Shown here: piece after piece, positions 34,156-42,189 of the stretch
Position numbering within the stretch: the stretch's first letter is position 1
Layout of the letters: every line of letters begins with the position of its first letter
NCBI GenBank assembly: GCA_017461775.1
Contig: JAFTXD010000041.1
Span: 1-46,737 of the forward strand
DNA: 46,737 nt
Reading direction: 5' to 3'
Source: Lachnospiraceae bacterium
GTDB taxonomy: Bacteria > Bacillota > Clostridia > Lachnospirales > Lachnospiraceae
Notes under the pieces: model-generated
Seen by the model: the letters and a program-made list of their open reading frames with translations, nothing else
What the model was told of the DNA's origin: nothing
The model's database searches: none
Program-made: the position numbers and the translations under genes

Positions 34156-35118
34156 ATGGCCAAACAAAAAAGTACCATAACAGAATATCGAAATTATTAT
34201 CTCCCCCCTAACTTTCCTGCATTGCTTCTTTCCGGGGATTATTGGAAAATTTCCGACGTTCCCAGCGGACGCCTTCACTTCCACAACTGTCTGGAAATCG
34301 GTATCTGTCACAGCGACAGCGGAATGATGGAGTTCTTCGGACAACCTGCGCCCTTTAAGGCGGGTGACATTGTCGTGGTTCCCAGAAACATTCCTCACAC
34401 CACCTACTCTGCCAAGGGTACGGAGAGCCGCTGGTCCTATATTTATTTTGACCCGGCAGAGCTTCTTGGCTCCATGCTGCCCTCCACCTGGAAGACACTG
34501 GATTTATCCCTAAGTACCTTCCCCATGCATCGTTACATTATGCATAAAGAGGATTTTCCGCAGATTTATCAGCTGGTAATCAGCATCATTGCGGAGCTGG
34601 AGGAGAAGCGTCCCAGCTACCAGATCAGTGCCAAGGGACTTTTTCTGTCGCTTTTTATTGAACTGTACCGTATTCAGGCCATTGAAGGAAAGGGAAAGAC
34701 ATTTACCGCTTCCGAAGGTGATGGGCCGGACAACTCTCTGGTCATTGCCCCGGCGCTGGATTATATAGAAGAAAACTACATGCAGCAGTTTTCCATTGAT
34801 TTGCTGGCAGATTTGTGTCATTGGAGCCCCACTCATTTCCGTCGTGTCTTCCACGATATCATGGGTACCTCTCCACTGGATTTTATCAACAATACCCGGA
34901 TTATGAAATCCTGCAACCTACTCCGCAGTACCGAGGAATCCATTCTGGATATCTCCGAGCAGGTGGGCTTCCATTCCGTGTCCAGCTTCAACCGGTATTT
35001 TACCAAGGTCATGCAGATGTCCCCCAGAGAATACCGCAAGCAGATGGTACAGTCCGACAAACGCGCGGAGAACCAATCCATCCTGGAGTATGCGGGCTGG
35101 ATGTTCCCGGAGAAGTAG
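34156..35118 (+). CDS. AraC-family transcriptional regulator with cupin sensor
   Basis: A 320-residue one-component regulator. Residues about 30-110 form a cupin-type sugar-sensing domain (LHFHNCLEIGICHSDSG, then FKAGDIVVVPRNIPHT). The C-terminal 100 residues contain the double helix-turn-helix of AraC proteins (IDLLADLCHWSPTHFRRVFHD and ILDISEQVGFHSVSSFNRYFTKVMQMSPREYRKQ). It is divergent from the rhamnogalacturonan operon and is probably its activator. GGAGGG precedes the ATG. Element C follows the stop. Confidence 0.93.
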   Translation: MAKQKSTITEYRNYYLPPNFPALLLSGDYWKISDVPSGRLHFHNCLEIGICHSDSGMMEFFGQPAPFKAGDIVVVPRNIPHTTYSAKGTESRWSYIYFDPAELLGSMLPSTWKTLDLSLSTFPMHRYIMHKEDFPQIYQLVISIIAELEEKRPSYQISAKGLFLSLFIELYRIQAIEGKGKTFTASEGDGPDNSLVIAPALDYIEENYMQQFSIDLLADLCHWSPTHFRRVFHDIMGTSPLDFINNTRIMKSCNLLRSTEESILDISEQVGFHSVSSFNRYFTKVMQMSPREYRKQMVQSDKRAENQSILEYAGWMFPEK

Positions 35119-35131
35119 CTGCCCGCTATAC

Positions 35132-35268
35132 GAAATAAATAAGCCGCACTTTCACGGCCGACCAACAACAAAATACCCCTTTCCAAAGGTTCCGATGCAG
35201 TGGCAAGTCACCTTTGGAAAGGGGTATTTCATTGTTGGTCGGCCGCGAAAGCACGACTTATTTATTTC
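35132..35268. repeat. long inverted repeat element C (59-bp stem)
   Basis: Arms 35132-35190 and 35210-35268, 59 nt each with six differences and a 19-nt loop, fill the gap between two convergent genes and begin directly after the stop of the sortase-substrate gene. All six differences are transitions that pair as G.U in minus-strand RNA but are A-C mismatches in plus-strand RNA. It could serve as terminator for both genes, yet it is several times longer than a terminator stem needs to be. Confidence 0.85.
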
Positions 35269-36069
35269 TTAGTTTTCTTCTTTACCAGACGCAAATTTCA
35301 GGCCCATGCCCACTACCAGACATGCTGCCGCAAGGCCGAACATCCAGTAATATGTAGCAAAATCGCCGGTCTTTGGTACATCATCCAGCTCATCTCCTGC
35401 GGAGGTAGATGGCTTAGTAACAGGTGCAGGAGCAGGGGTAGCCACTACCACAGGGGTCTGACTGAATTTTGAAACCTCTGTTTTCAAAGCACCCTGTGAA
35501 ATTCTGAGAGAATTACTTTCAAAATTGTAGAATTCAAAATGTGTACGTTCCGAATCATAGGCCTTTACATGATTTACTGTACCGATTACACTAACAGTTG
35601 CAGATAGTGGATAATTTCCAAAAATCTCCAAATAATCTACATTATTATTAAAATTTGCAATACTTGACTGATACACATATCCATTAGTTACATCGCCGTT
35701 GATAGCGCCTACACTATCATTTAAAACGTACACATTATCAACTCCCGGCGTGTGGATTACCACATTATCGGCCTTCTCCAACGTAATATTACTTAAACGC
35801 TTATCCACTGTCAGATTCAGCGACATGGAATCGTCAGAAATAACCAGCTTATCGCCATCCTTCATATCCAGGAACATATAATATAATTCTCTATGAGTGC
35901 CATTCTCCACCCACGGGTAGCCGACCTGCTGGCGCCACTCACCATTAACCACCTTCAAAGTGTATGTAACCGGCTCTGCGGCCTCTACATCTACTTTCGT
36001 AAAGCAAAGCGCAGTAAACATCATGCACAGGCTCAACATAACAGTCCATACCTTTTTCATTTTTTTCAT
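35269..36069 (-). CDS. secreted surface protein with VPKTG sortase signal
   Basis: A 266-residue exported protein. The signal peptide (1-31, cleaved near VEAAE) is followed by a beta-rich domain of no recognised family, with many short repeating strands (LYYMFLDMKDGDKLVISDD, NITLEKADNVVIHTPGVDNVYVLND). A Pro/Ala/Thr linker leads to the C-terminal sorting signal: VPKTG, a hydrophobic helix (YYWMFGLAAACLVVGMG) and a charged tail ending KEEN. It should be attached to the wall by the class B sortase encoded 21 bases upstream in the same operon. AAGGAGG precedes the ATG. Confidence 0.85.
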   Translation of the reverse strand: MKKMKKVWTVMLSLCMMFTALCFTKVDVEAAEPVTYTLKVVNGEWRQQVGYPWVENGTHRELYYMFLDMKDGDKLVISDDSMSLNLTVDKRLSNITLEKADNVVIHTPGVDNVYVLNDSVGAINGDVTNGYVYQSSIANFNNNVDYLEIFGNYPLSATVSVIGTVNHVKAYDSERTHFEFYNFESNSLRISQGALKTEVSKFSQTPVVVATPAPAPVTKPSTSAGDELDDVPKTGDFATYYWMFGLAAACLVVGMGLKFASGKEEN

Positions 36070-36090
36070 ACTTCTTTTCCTCCTTATTCT

Positions 36091-36966
36091 CTACTCTACA
36101 GCTGCCGTCAGAGGCTCATAGAGCTGCTCTTCCTTCACTTCCTTGGCAACTACCACGAAGCGCCCATTATCCACATGATAAGAACATGTAGAAAGGGTGA
36201 TAAAGCGGTCTCCAAACTCCGCGGTGACACCCGTGTCATAGATAGACATTTCTTTAATATTATCGTAGAAATCCAGGAATTCCTCCTCGGACTCTGCTTC
36301 AAAGAACTTATAAAACTTAAATACAGTATCCTTTTTCTTAAACACCTGGGAGTAGAACACGGACACAACCTCATAGGTCCGAAGTGTCTCAGGGGTATAA
36401 AGATACACTATGTTGTGAGCAGCTCCATACTCTGCATCCTTATACTCTTCCAGCTTTCCAAACATGGTTCCGGCCTTCATGTTATGACCGTGAATAATCA
36501 GGTTGGTGGTAGCCGGATCTACCTTACTGTCCGTATCCAATATCAGACAGCCGGCTTTGTCATACTTTTTGTCAAAGCCCTTGCGCAGGTAATATTCCTC
36601 ATTCCGGGGAGTCCACATGATGGGATAATCAATATTGGTATCCGGAATCTGCAGCCAACCGGCCATATCCTCATTTTCCAGGAAATATTCCTTATATGGA
36701 TTCTCCACCAGCGGCACCGGCGTGGGTGTCGGCGTGGGAGTAGCAGTAGGTTCAAGTGTCGGAGTGGGTGTGGGCTCCGGTGTCGGTGCCGGGGTAGGAG
36801 ACGGCGTCTCAATAGGCTCAGGAGTCAAAACCACTACTTCTGAAGGCAGCTCCTCGCCTGCCGGTTTGTCTCCCCAATCTCCATACTGTAACACCAAAAA
36901 TACCAGTGCCAACACAATTGCCACAATTATTAATGCCAATGATAAAATTTTTCGATAACTCTTCAT
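36091..36966 (-). CDS. class B sortase with long Thr-Pro linker
   Basis: A 291-residue membrane transpeptidase. A short basic tail, one membrane helix (about 8-27) and a Pro/Thr/Glu-rich linker (about 40-85, repeated TPxP units) precede the sortase domain (about 90-285). The catalytic residues are His161 (IIHGHN), Cys261 (STCSYH) and Arg269 (NGRFVVV), matching SrtB. The substrate is very likely the VPKTG protein encoded next. The ATG at 36966 has no Shine-Dalgarno sequence; a TTG at 37023 would extend the frame without support. The linker may let it reach through the wall. Confidence 0.88.
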   Translation of the reverse strand: MKSYRKILSLALIIVAIVLALVFLVLQYGDWGDKPAGEELPSEVVVLTPEPIETPSPTPAPTPEPTPTPTLEPTATPTPTPTPVPLVENPYKEYFLENEDMAGWLQIPDTNIDYPIMWTPRNEEYYLRKGFDKKYDKAGCLILDTDSKVDPATTNLIIHGHNMKAGTMFGKLEEYKDAEYGAAHNIVYLYTPETLRTYEVVSVFYSQVFKKKDTVFKFYKFFEAESEEEFLDFYDNIKEMSIYDTGVTAEFGDRFITLSTCSYHVDNGRFVVVAKEVKEEQLYEPLTAAVE

Positions 36967-36972
36967 GACTTT

Positions 36973-37001
36973 ATTATAGTAAATTATTTCGGGTACTGCA
37001 A
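36973..37001 (-). promoter_or_regulatory. possible promoter giving a leaderless sortase mRNA
   Basis: Minus strand TTGCAG (36996-37001), a 17-base spacer, consensus TATAAT (36973-36978), then six bases to the sortase ATG. No ribosome site is present. Confidence 0.5.
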
Positions 37002-37007
37002 GGTGGC

Positions 37008-37036
37008 TTGACGCTTTTTTCAAATTTTAATATACT
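37008..37036 (+). promoter_or_regulatory. promoter of the YesN-type regulator
   Basis: -35 TTGACG (37008-37013), a 17-base spacer, and -10 TATACT (37031-37036), 37 bases before the ATG, which has AGGAGG at 37061-37066. Confidence 0.75.
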
Positions 37037-37073
37037 CTTAATATATTTATGAGCAAGGGCAGGAGGTAATTCA

Positions 37074-38657
37074 ATGTACCGTGTACTGATTGTTGATGAC
37101 GAAGCCTTTATCCGCGAAGGATTGAAAGTGATATGTGATTGGGAGGAGCTGGGCTTTTCCATTTGCGGCGATGCTGCCAGCGGAGAAGAAGCTCTCCAGA
37201 AGATTCTCCAGGAAAAACCGGACCTTGTGCTGATGGACATCAAAATGCCGGGTATGACCGGACTGGAGATTATTAAGAAATGCAAGGATGCGGGTTCGCT
37301 CTCCCGTTTTATCGTTATCAGCGGTTACTCTGACTTCACCTATGCCCAGGAAGCCATCCGCTATGGTGTGACCAATTATCTGACCAAGCCGGTGGATGAG
37401 GATGAGCTGATTCCCACCGTCAAGTCCATCAAAGAAGCCATGGATAAGGAAAACCGGGACACCAGCCATCTGGTGCAGATCCGCCGCAAGGCCAAGGATG
37501 TCATCCTACACGAAATCGTAGAGGGCGCCCAGCCACTGGATCATATCCTGACCAAGGAGGACATCGACGAACTGGAGCTGGATGCGGATATCTATCAGGT
37601 AGTTATCTATGAGAATTTCAGCCTTTCTCAGGGCAGTGATTCCTACAGCTTTGCAGACCTTTTAAAGGTCACAAACCGCGGGGACCATACCTTTAATCAC
37701 TTTTTATATGATAATAAAGACATTATTCTACTGAAAGGAACCTATGCTCTGAATCGTTTTCAGGATTTCCTCTCCAAATACGAGGGACCTACACCGCCCC
37801 AGAGCGGAAGCCCTTTGGACACGCTGTTTTTGGCCTACGGCAGACCGGTAGCACAGCTTGCAGAGGTACATAAATCCTACGCCGAAGCACTGACTTTGGT
37901 CCGCCGCCGCTTCTTCTGTATGAATGGACAGCATACCTTAGGCTACGAGGAACTGCCCAGTGTGGAAGCCGTATCCCAGGAAGTCAGTCCGGCTACTCTG
38001 CAGAAATACGCCGATGATTTTGTCAGCTATCTGCAGACCTTCAACCGTAAAAAGGTGATTTCCACCCTTTCGGAGCTGGAGGACTTTTTATACGATGTAA
38101 AGAACGATATTTCCGAAGTAAAGCTGTTTCTCACTGATTTATACCTGCGTATCAAGGAAGGCATCAGCGTAGTTTACCAAAGCGCCTCCATTCCTTTTGA
38201 GAGCAACACCTCGGTCATTAACCTGATTACGGATAAGCACTATCTCTACGAGATTATCCAGTTCTTATCCGAGCAGTTTGAGATGATTATGAATTCCACC
38301 GGCAACCCATCCCGCAACAGTGTGCTGGATGATGTGCTGTACTACATCGACCATAACTATCAGAACAATATCAAGCTGGAGACCATCGCCCCACTGTTTG
38401 GCTACAACAGTGCCTATCTGGGCAAAATTTTCAGCAAAACCGTAGGTGAAAATTTCAACTCCTACGTGGACCACATGCGTATCGAACACTCCAAGGAGCT
38501 CCTCCTAAACAAGAGCCTGAAGGTGTACGAAATCGCAGAACGTGTTGGTTACCGCAACGTGGACTACTTCCACAAAAAATTCCGCAAATACGTGGGCCTG
38601 AGCCCTGCGGAATTCCGCAAACAGAACAGCATCATCGACGATGGTGGCGATGAGTAA
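37074..38657 (+). CDS. YesN-type response regulator (receiver plus AraC output)
   Basis: A 527-residue two-component regulator. The receiver (1-120) has Asp8-Asp9, phosphoacceptor Asp55 (LVLMDIKMPGMTG) and Lys in YLTKPVDE. A middle region of about 280 residues links it to a C-terminal AraC DNA-binding domain (KLETIAPLFGYNSAYLGKIFSKTVGENF; KVYEIAERVGYRNVDYFHKKFRKYVGLSPAEFRKQ). Such regulators usually work with a YesM kinase and control nearby sugar ABC genes. No kinase gene is in the window. The gene is convergent to the GH5 gene and likely controls the 38684-46398 locus. Confidence 0.93.
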   Translation: MYRVLIVDDEAFIREGLKVICDWEELGFSICGDAASGEEALQKILQEKPDLVLMDIKMPGMTGLEIIKKCKDAGSLSRFIVISGYSDFTYAQEAIRYGVTNYLTKPVDEDELIPTVKSIKEAMDKENRDTSHLVQIRRKAKDVILHEIVEGAQPLDHILTKEDIDELELDADIYQVVIYENFSLSQGSDSYSFADLLKVTNRGDHTFNHFLYDNKDIILLKGTYALNRFQDFLSKYEGPTPPQSGSPLDTLFLAYGRPVAQLAEVHKSYAEALTLVRRRFFCMNGQHTLGYEELPSVEAVSQEVSPATLQKYADDFVSYLQTFNRKKVISTLSELEDFLYDVKNDISEVKLFLTDLYLRIKEGISVVYQSASIPFESNTSVINLITDKHYLYEIIQFLSEQFEMIMNSTGNPSRNSVLDDVLYYIDHNYQNNIKLETIAPLFGYNSAYLGKIFSKTVGENFNSYVDHMRIEHSKELLLNKSLKVYEIAERVGYRNVDYFHKKFRKYVGLSPAEFRKQNSIIDDGGDE

Positions 38658-38680
38658 AGGGGGCAGATTTTGCCCCCTTT
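38656..38680. terminator. bidirectional terminator between regulator and GH5 gene
   Basis: A perfect 10-bp AAAGGGGGCA / TGCCCCCTTT stem with a 5-nt loop lies between two convergent genes, with T runs on both sides. Confidence 0.88.
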
Positions 38681-38683
38681 CGT

Positions 38684-41479
38684 TTATTTCTTCTTAAATT
38701 TATTCAGTCCGCCACCTGCAATAAACAGGGTCAGAGCAAATACTACTACGCCTAACACGGCAATTCCCACATACATTAAGATAGTGCCGCTTGTGGATAC
38801 AGATGCGGTCTGCTCCAGCTCTGTTGGCTCTGCCACAGGCTCCGGCGCCTTCGTAGGTTCCGGTGTCGGTGTCTCCTCTACGGTAGGTGCAGGAGTTTCT
38901 TCTGCCTCCGGCTGTACCTCTACTACGGAAGAAGAGATTCCCATGGATGCAGTTAGCCCATTTTCGGTAATGGCAGTGATGGTTGCATTTCCACTCTTCA
39001 TGGCAGAAAGCTTCACGCTGGCCATGCCGTTTCCGTCTACTACCGCGCTGGTGTCCACTGCTACCACGCTGCTGTCAGAGGACATAAATGCCACTTTGCC
39101 GCAGTTTGCAGGAGAAACCTTGAAGTTTACTACCCAATCTTCGGTATTGTTGATGGATAATGTGGAGCTCTCAGCGGAAATCTCCGTTGCTTCCGGTGCT
39201 GCCACTCCGGTTGCGCCTTCCTCAAATACCAGGTCGCTGATGGTGAAGGTTACCTCCACCTTCTGAGGATTTTCCACATCGGTAAAGTTCAACACATGGT
39301 TGGATACGGTTACCTCTTCGATGACGGAGCCGTCCCAGGAGTTAATCGGGTCATTGGTATCGAAGATGCCGGATGCCTTCATTGCGGCCTTCGGTGCATC
39401 CATATTTACCTTGTAGGAATTACCATCCACCACTACTTCATCATAGATAATGTTACAACTTACCAGAGGTGACTTCTTTGCAAGACCCTTGGTTACGCTG
39501 TGGTCCTTGATATAGATTGCGGTCAGATTGTTTAAGCCCTTTACGCCGGCATTCTTCGCATTATCGGATAAGTCCTTGCTGCAATCAAATTCTACTTTAT
39601 AAGTACCATCCTCAGAAATCGTGATATCTGAGCCGTACTCATTACTGAAATAATTTGCTTCACTGTCATTAAAGTATACATTCAGCGCCAGTGCAATTTC
39701 TGCCTTTGCTTCACCCTCGCTGACATTTACCTTCACCATCTTGGTGAGACCATCAGAGGAGCTGACCATAATATAGGCAGTTCCCTTTGCCTTCGCTACT
39801 ACCTTACCAATCTTAGATACGGTAGCTACCTCCGGGTTGGAGGAGCGATAAGTAAGATGGGCATCGCTGTCCGCCGGAACCTTTGCCGCGTTCAGGAAGA
39901 AGTACTGGTCCACAATTACGTCTACGCTTTCCTGCTCTAAGGTGATATCCGTACATGGCTTGGTGGTTTCCTGGGCATACACCTCTACCGGAATCTCCAA
40001 TACAGCCTGACCGTTATGGGAATATGCAGTGATGGTGGTTTTACCGATGCCGGTACCATGTACATTGGCTGCCCATACGGATAAATCGGAGCTGTCCCCA
40101 TTTACAGTAGCGATGGTTTCGTCCGCACTTCTCCACACAATCACGTCATTGGAAACACTTTTATCCACATAATCTGCCAGACTAATGTCTACAACCTCAC
40201 CAACAGCAGTTGCAACTTTCGCCTCATAGGTGCCCATATCGGTAATCGGTGTCACGGTAGCCTCTTTTACAATATCACTTAAATCAGCTTTTCCTTCAAA
40301 ATAGAAACCACGTAAGATACCTTCGATGATTTCCGGATAAATTTCCTCACAGGTAGCTCTGTCAAATAAGGTAAAACTGAAATCCGGAGTCATGGAAAGG
40401 TCATACCAGCCCTGGTCCCAGTATATCGGCACTACGCCACTCAGCTGGCAAATGCGGTTCATACCTTCCATGTGATATGTACGATCAACGGTGTTATTCT
40501 TATTAATGGCGCCATACTCACCTAAAATTACCGGAATGCCCTTAGAGGTGAACTTTTCCACCAAATCTTCAAACATAGCGATAATGTTGTTAAAGCTGGC
40601 ATGATTCCACTTATTTCCTTCTGCATTTTCCAAAAGTCCGAAAGTCCAGTCATAATGATGCACTGCCACAAAAAGACGATTATCCACAGTATCATCAGGA
40701 ATCCAGAATGGCACATCTTCTCGTGTCATATTGGTAATATTGGTGTAACGTCCCGGTACGGATAACCAGCGCACCTCATTGTTGGAACCGGTAGCACGTA
40801 CGGTATTTACGAAAATCTGATTTAATTCCATGATAATCTGAGTATCCTTGATGATTCCATCAATAGAATTGTCAGGACCTACAACCTCATTCATGGATTC
40901 AAAAATGACATGTTCGTCATAATCTTTAAAACGATCTGCAATCTGCTGCCATACTGCGGAATATTTCTCCTTTACAGCCTCTAAATCCTCCGCACCGATT
41001 CTGAGCCAGCCGGACTGCTCCGCACCATCGTGATGCACGTTGATGATGACGTACATATTCATATTTACACAGTAATCCACGATATCCTGCACACGGCTCA
41101 TCCACTTATCATCAATGGCGTAATTGTTGCTGTCATCAATCATAGTTCCCCAGGTAACCGGCACACGCACGGTATTAAAGCCTGCATCATGTACCGTCTT
41201 GATTAAAGCCTGGGTAGTTTCTACGTTCTGCCAGATGGTTTCTCCGGGAGTAAAACCGGTATGACCATCCATGGTATTACCAAGGTTCCAACCGGTACCC
41301 ATTTCTGCAACCATCTCATCCGCAGTCATCTCGCGGAAAGGCATCTGTGCCGATACGGTCTGGGTTGCACCGGTACCCTCCACCGGAGCAGCTTCTGCCA
41401 CAATACCTACATTTCCCAGCACCAGCCCTGCGCAAAGAAGGCCTGCCAGAACCTTTCCAAAAAAGCTCTTTACTTTCAT
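38684..41479 (-). CDS. secreted, membrane-anchored GH5 endoglucanase with Ig-like modules
   Basis: A 931-residue extracellular enzyme. A signal peptide (1-30) precedes a GH5 barrel (about 45-395; GTGWNLGNTMDG, acid/base Glu198 in MNEVVG, nucleophile Glu321 in ILGEYGA). Two bacterial Ig-like (Big2-type) domains follow (about 425-600), then a possible carbohydrate-binding region (about 600-745), another Ig-like domain and a Pro/Glu/Thr linker (852-898). A C-terminal helix (899-922) and KFKKK tail end it, with no LPXTG-type motif, so it is held by the membrane helix. Substrate is likely a beta-1,4-glucan; subfamily not determined. Confidence 0.9.
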   Translation of the reverse strand: MKVKSFFGKVLAGLLCAGLVLGNVGIVAEAAPVEGTGATQTVSAQMPFREMTADEMVAEMGTGWNLGNTMDGHTGFTPGETIWQNVETTQALIKTVHDAGFNTVRVPVTWGTMIDDSNNYAIDDKWMSRVQDIVDYCVNMNMYVIINVHHDGAEQSGWLRIGAEDLEAVKEKYSAVWQQIADRFKDYDEHVIFESMNEVVGPDNSIDGIIKDTQIIMELNQIFVNTVRATGSNNEVRWLSVPGRYTNITNMTREDVPFWIPDDTVDNRLFVAVHHYDWTFGLLENAEGNKWNHASFNNIIAMFEDLVEKFTSKGIPVILGEYGAINKNNTVDRTYHMEGMNRICQLSGVVPIYWDQGWYDLSMTPDFSFTLFDRATCEEIYPEIIEGILRGFYFEGKADLSDIVKEATVTPITDMGTYEAKVATAVGEVVDISLADYVDKSVSNDVIVWRSADETIATVNGDSSDLSVWAANVHGTGIGKTTITAYSHNGQAVLEIPVEVYAQETTKPCTDITLEQESVDVIVDQYFFLNAAKVPADSDAHLTYRSSNPEVATVSKIGKVVAKAKGTAYIMVSSSDGLTKMVKVNVSEGEAKAEIALALNVYFNDSEANYFSNEYGSDITISEDGTYKVEFDCSKDLSDNAKNAGVKGLNNLTAIYIKDHSVTKGLAKKSPLVSCNIIYDEVVVDGNSYKVNMDAPKAAMKASGIFDTNDPINSWDGSVIEEVTVSNHVLNFTDVENPQKVEVTFTISDLVFEEGATGVAAPEATEISAESSTLSINNTEDWVVNFKVSPANCGKVAFMSSDSSVVAVDTSAVVDGNGMASVKLSAMKSGNATITAITENGLTASMGISSSVVEVQPEAEETPAPTVEETPTPEPTKAPEPVAEPTELEQTASVSTSGTILMYVGIAVLGVVVFALTLFIAGGGLNKFKKK

Positions 41480-41499
41480 TATTTCCTCATTTCCGCCTT

Positions 41500-42117
41500 T
41501 TAAGCTTCACTGTTATTTTCACTTTCAATCCGTCGGAATGCGTACATGGCAAAACCGCTGATAGTATACATAATGCAGACAGGGCCAATCAACAAACCCA
41601 AAAACAGGGTGATATTATTAAACATGAATATCAGTATTTCCAATGCCAGAAACAGCACCAACGCAATGGTTCTGGGGAAAAACTTTACGGTAATCTGAAT
41701 GGAATTTTTGATGGTATTAATCACTGTATTCTCATATCGCGCCAATAATGCAAAGGAATAGATAAATGCAGTAATAAATAATACACATCCAATGATTCCA
41801 AACACCAACGTAGCCATGGCGCCTGTTACACGATGCAGTTCAAAATCCAGATACACCACATAGGCACAAAACAGGCACAGAAGTCCCATGGGAATCCCCT
41901 GCTTCCAGTTCTCCTTAAAGCCCTGAATAAACTGGCGGCCCACATAGCCTTCTGTATCCTCTGCCATCTTGTTGGTTACACTGAAAACCGCTGCCGTAGA
42001 AGCACCGATAGTAACGATGGGCAAACTAAAAATCAGCCATAATATGTTTAACTTTAACACGTCCCATAAGCTTGACATAAACCTATATAAAGGACCATCT
42101 ACACTAAAAAACTTCAT
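41500..42117 (-). CDS. YesL-like (DUF624) membrane protein
   Basis: A 205-residue protein with about five or six membrane helices and the typical start FFSVDGPLYRFMSSLWDVLKLNILWLIFSLPIVTIGAS. DUF624/YesL proteins are regularly encoded with YesMN regulators and LplABC-type sugar importers, but their role is unknown. It is placed between the solute-binding protein and the GH5 gene. GGAAGG lies upstream of the ATG. Confidence 0.9.
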   Translation of the reverse strand: MKFFSVDGPLYRFMSSLWDVLKLNILWLIFSLPIVTIGASTAAVFSVTNKMAEDTEGYVGRQFIQGFKENWKQGIPMGLLCLFCAYVVYLDFELHRVTGAMATLVFGIIGCVLFITAFIYSFALLARYENTVINTIKNSIQITVKFFPRTIALVLFLALEILIFMFNNITLFLGLLIGPVCIMYTISGFAMYAFRRIESENNSEA

Positions 42118-42147
42118 CCTATCATTAACCTTCCGACTTTCGAAAAA

Positions 42148-42170
42148 GGCTGCCCTGATTTAGGACAGCC
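42148..42170 (-). terminator. hairpin after the second solute-binding protein
   Basis: A GGCTGTCC / GGGCAGCC stem with one G.U pair and a 7-nt loop is followed by T5 on the minus strand, between the binding-protein gene and the YesL-like gene. It probably reduces expression of the downstream genes relative to the binding protein. Confidence 0.8.
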
Positions 42171-42189
42171 TATATTCATCATATCTTCA

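Noticed and set aside
36720-36830. GTGGG-rich low-complexity tract
   Set aside because: It is the in-frame coding sequence of the sortase Thr-Pro stalk, not a regulatory repeat.
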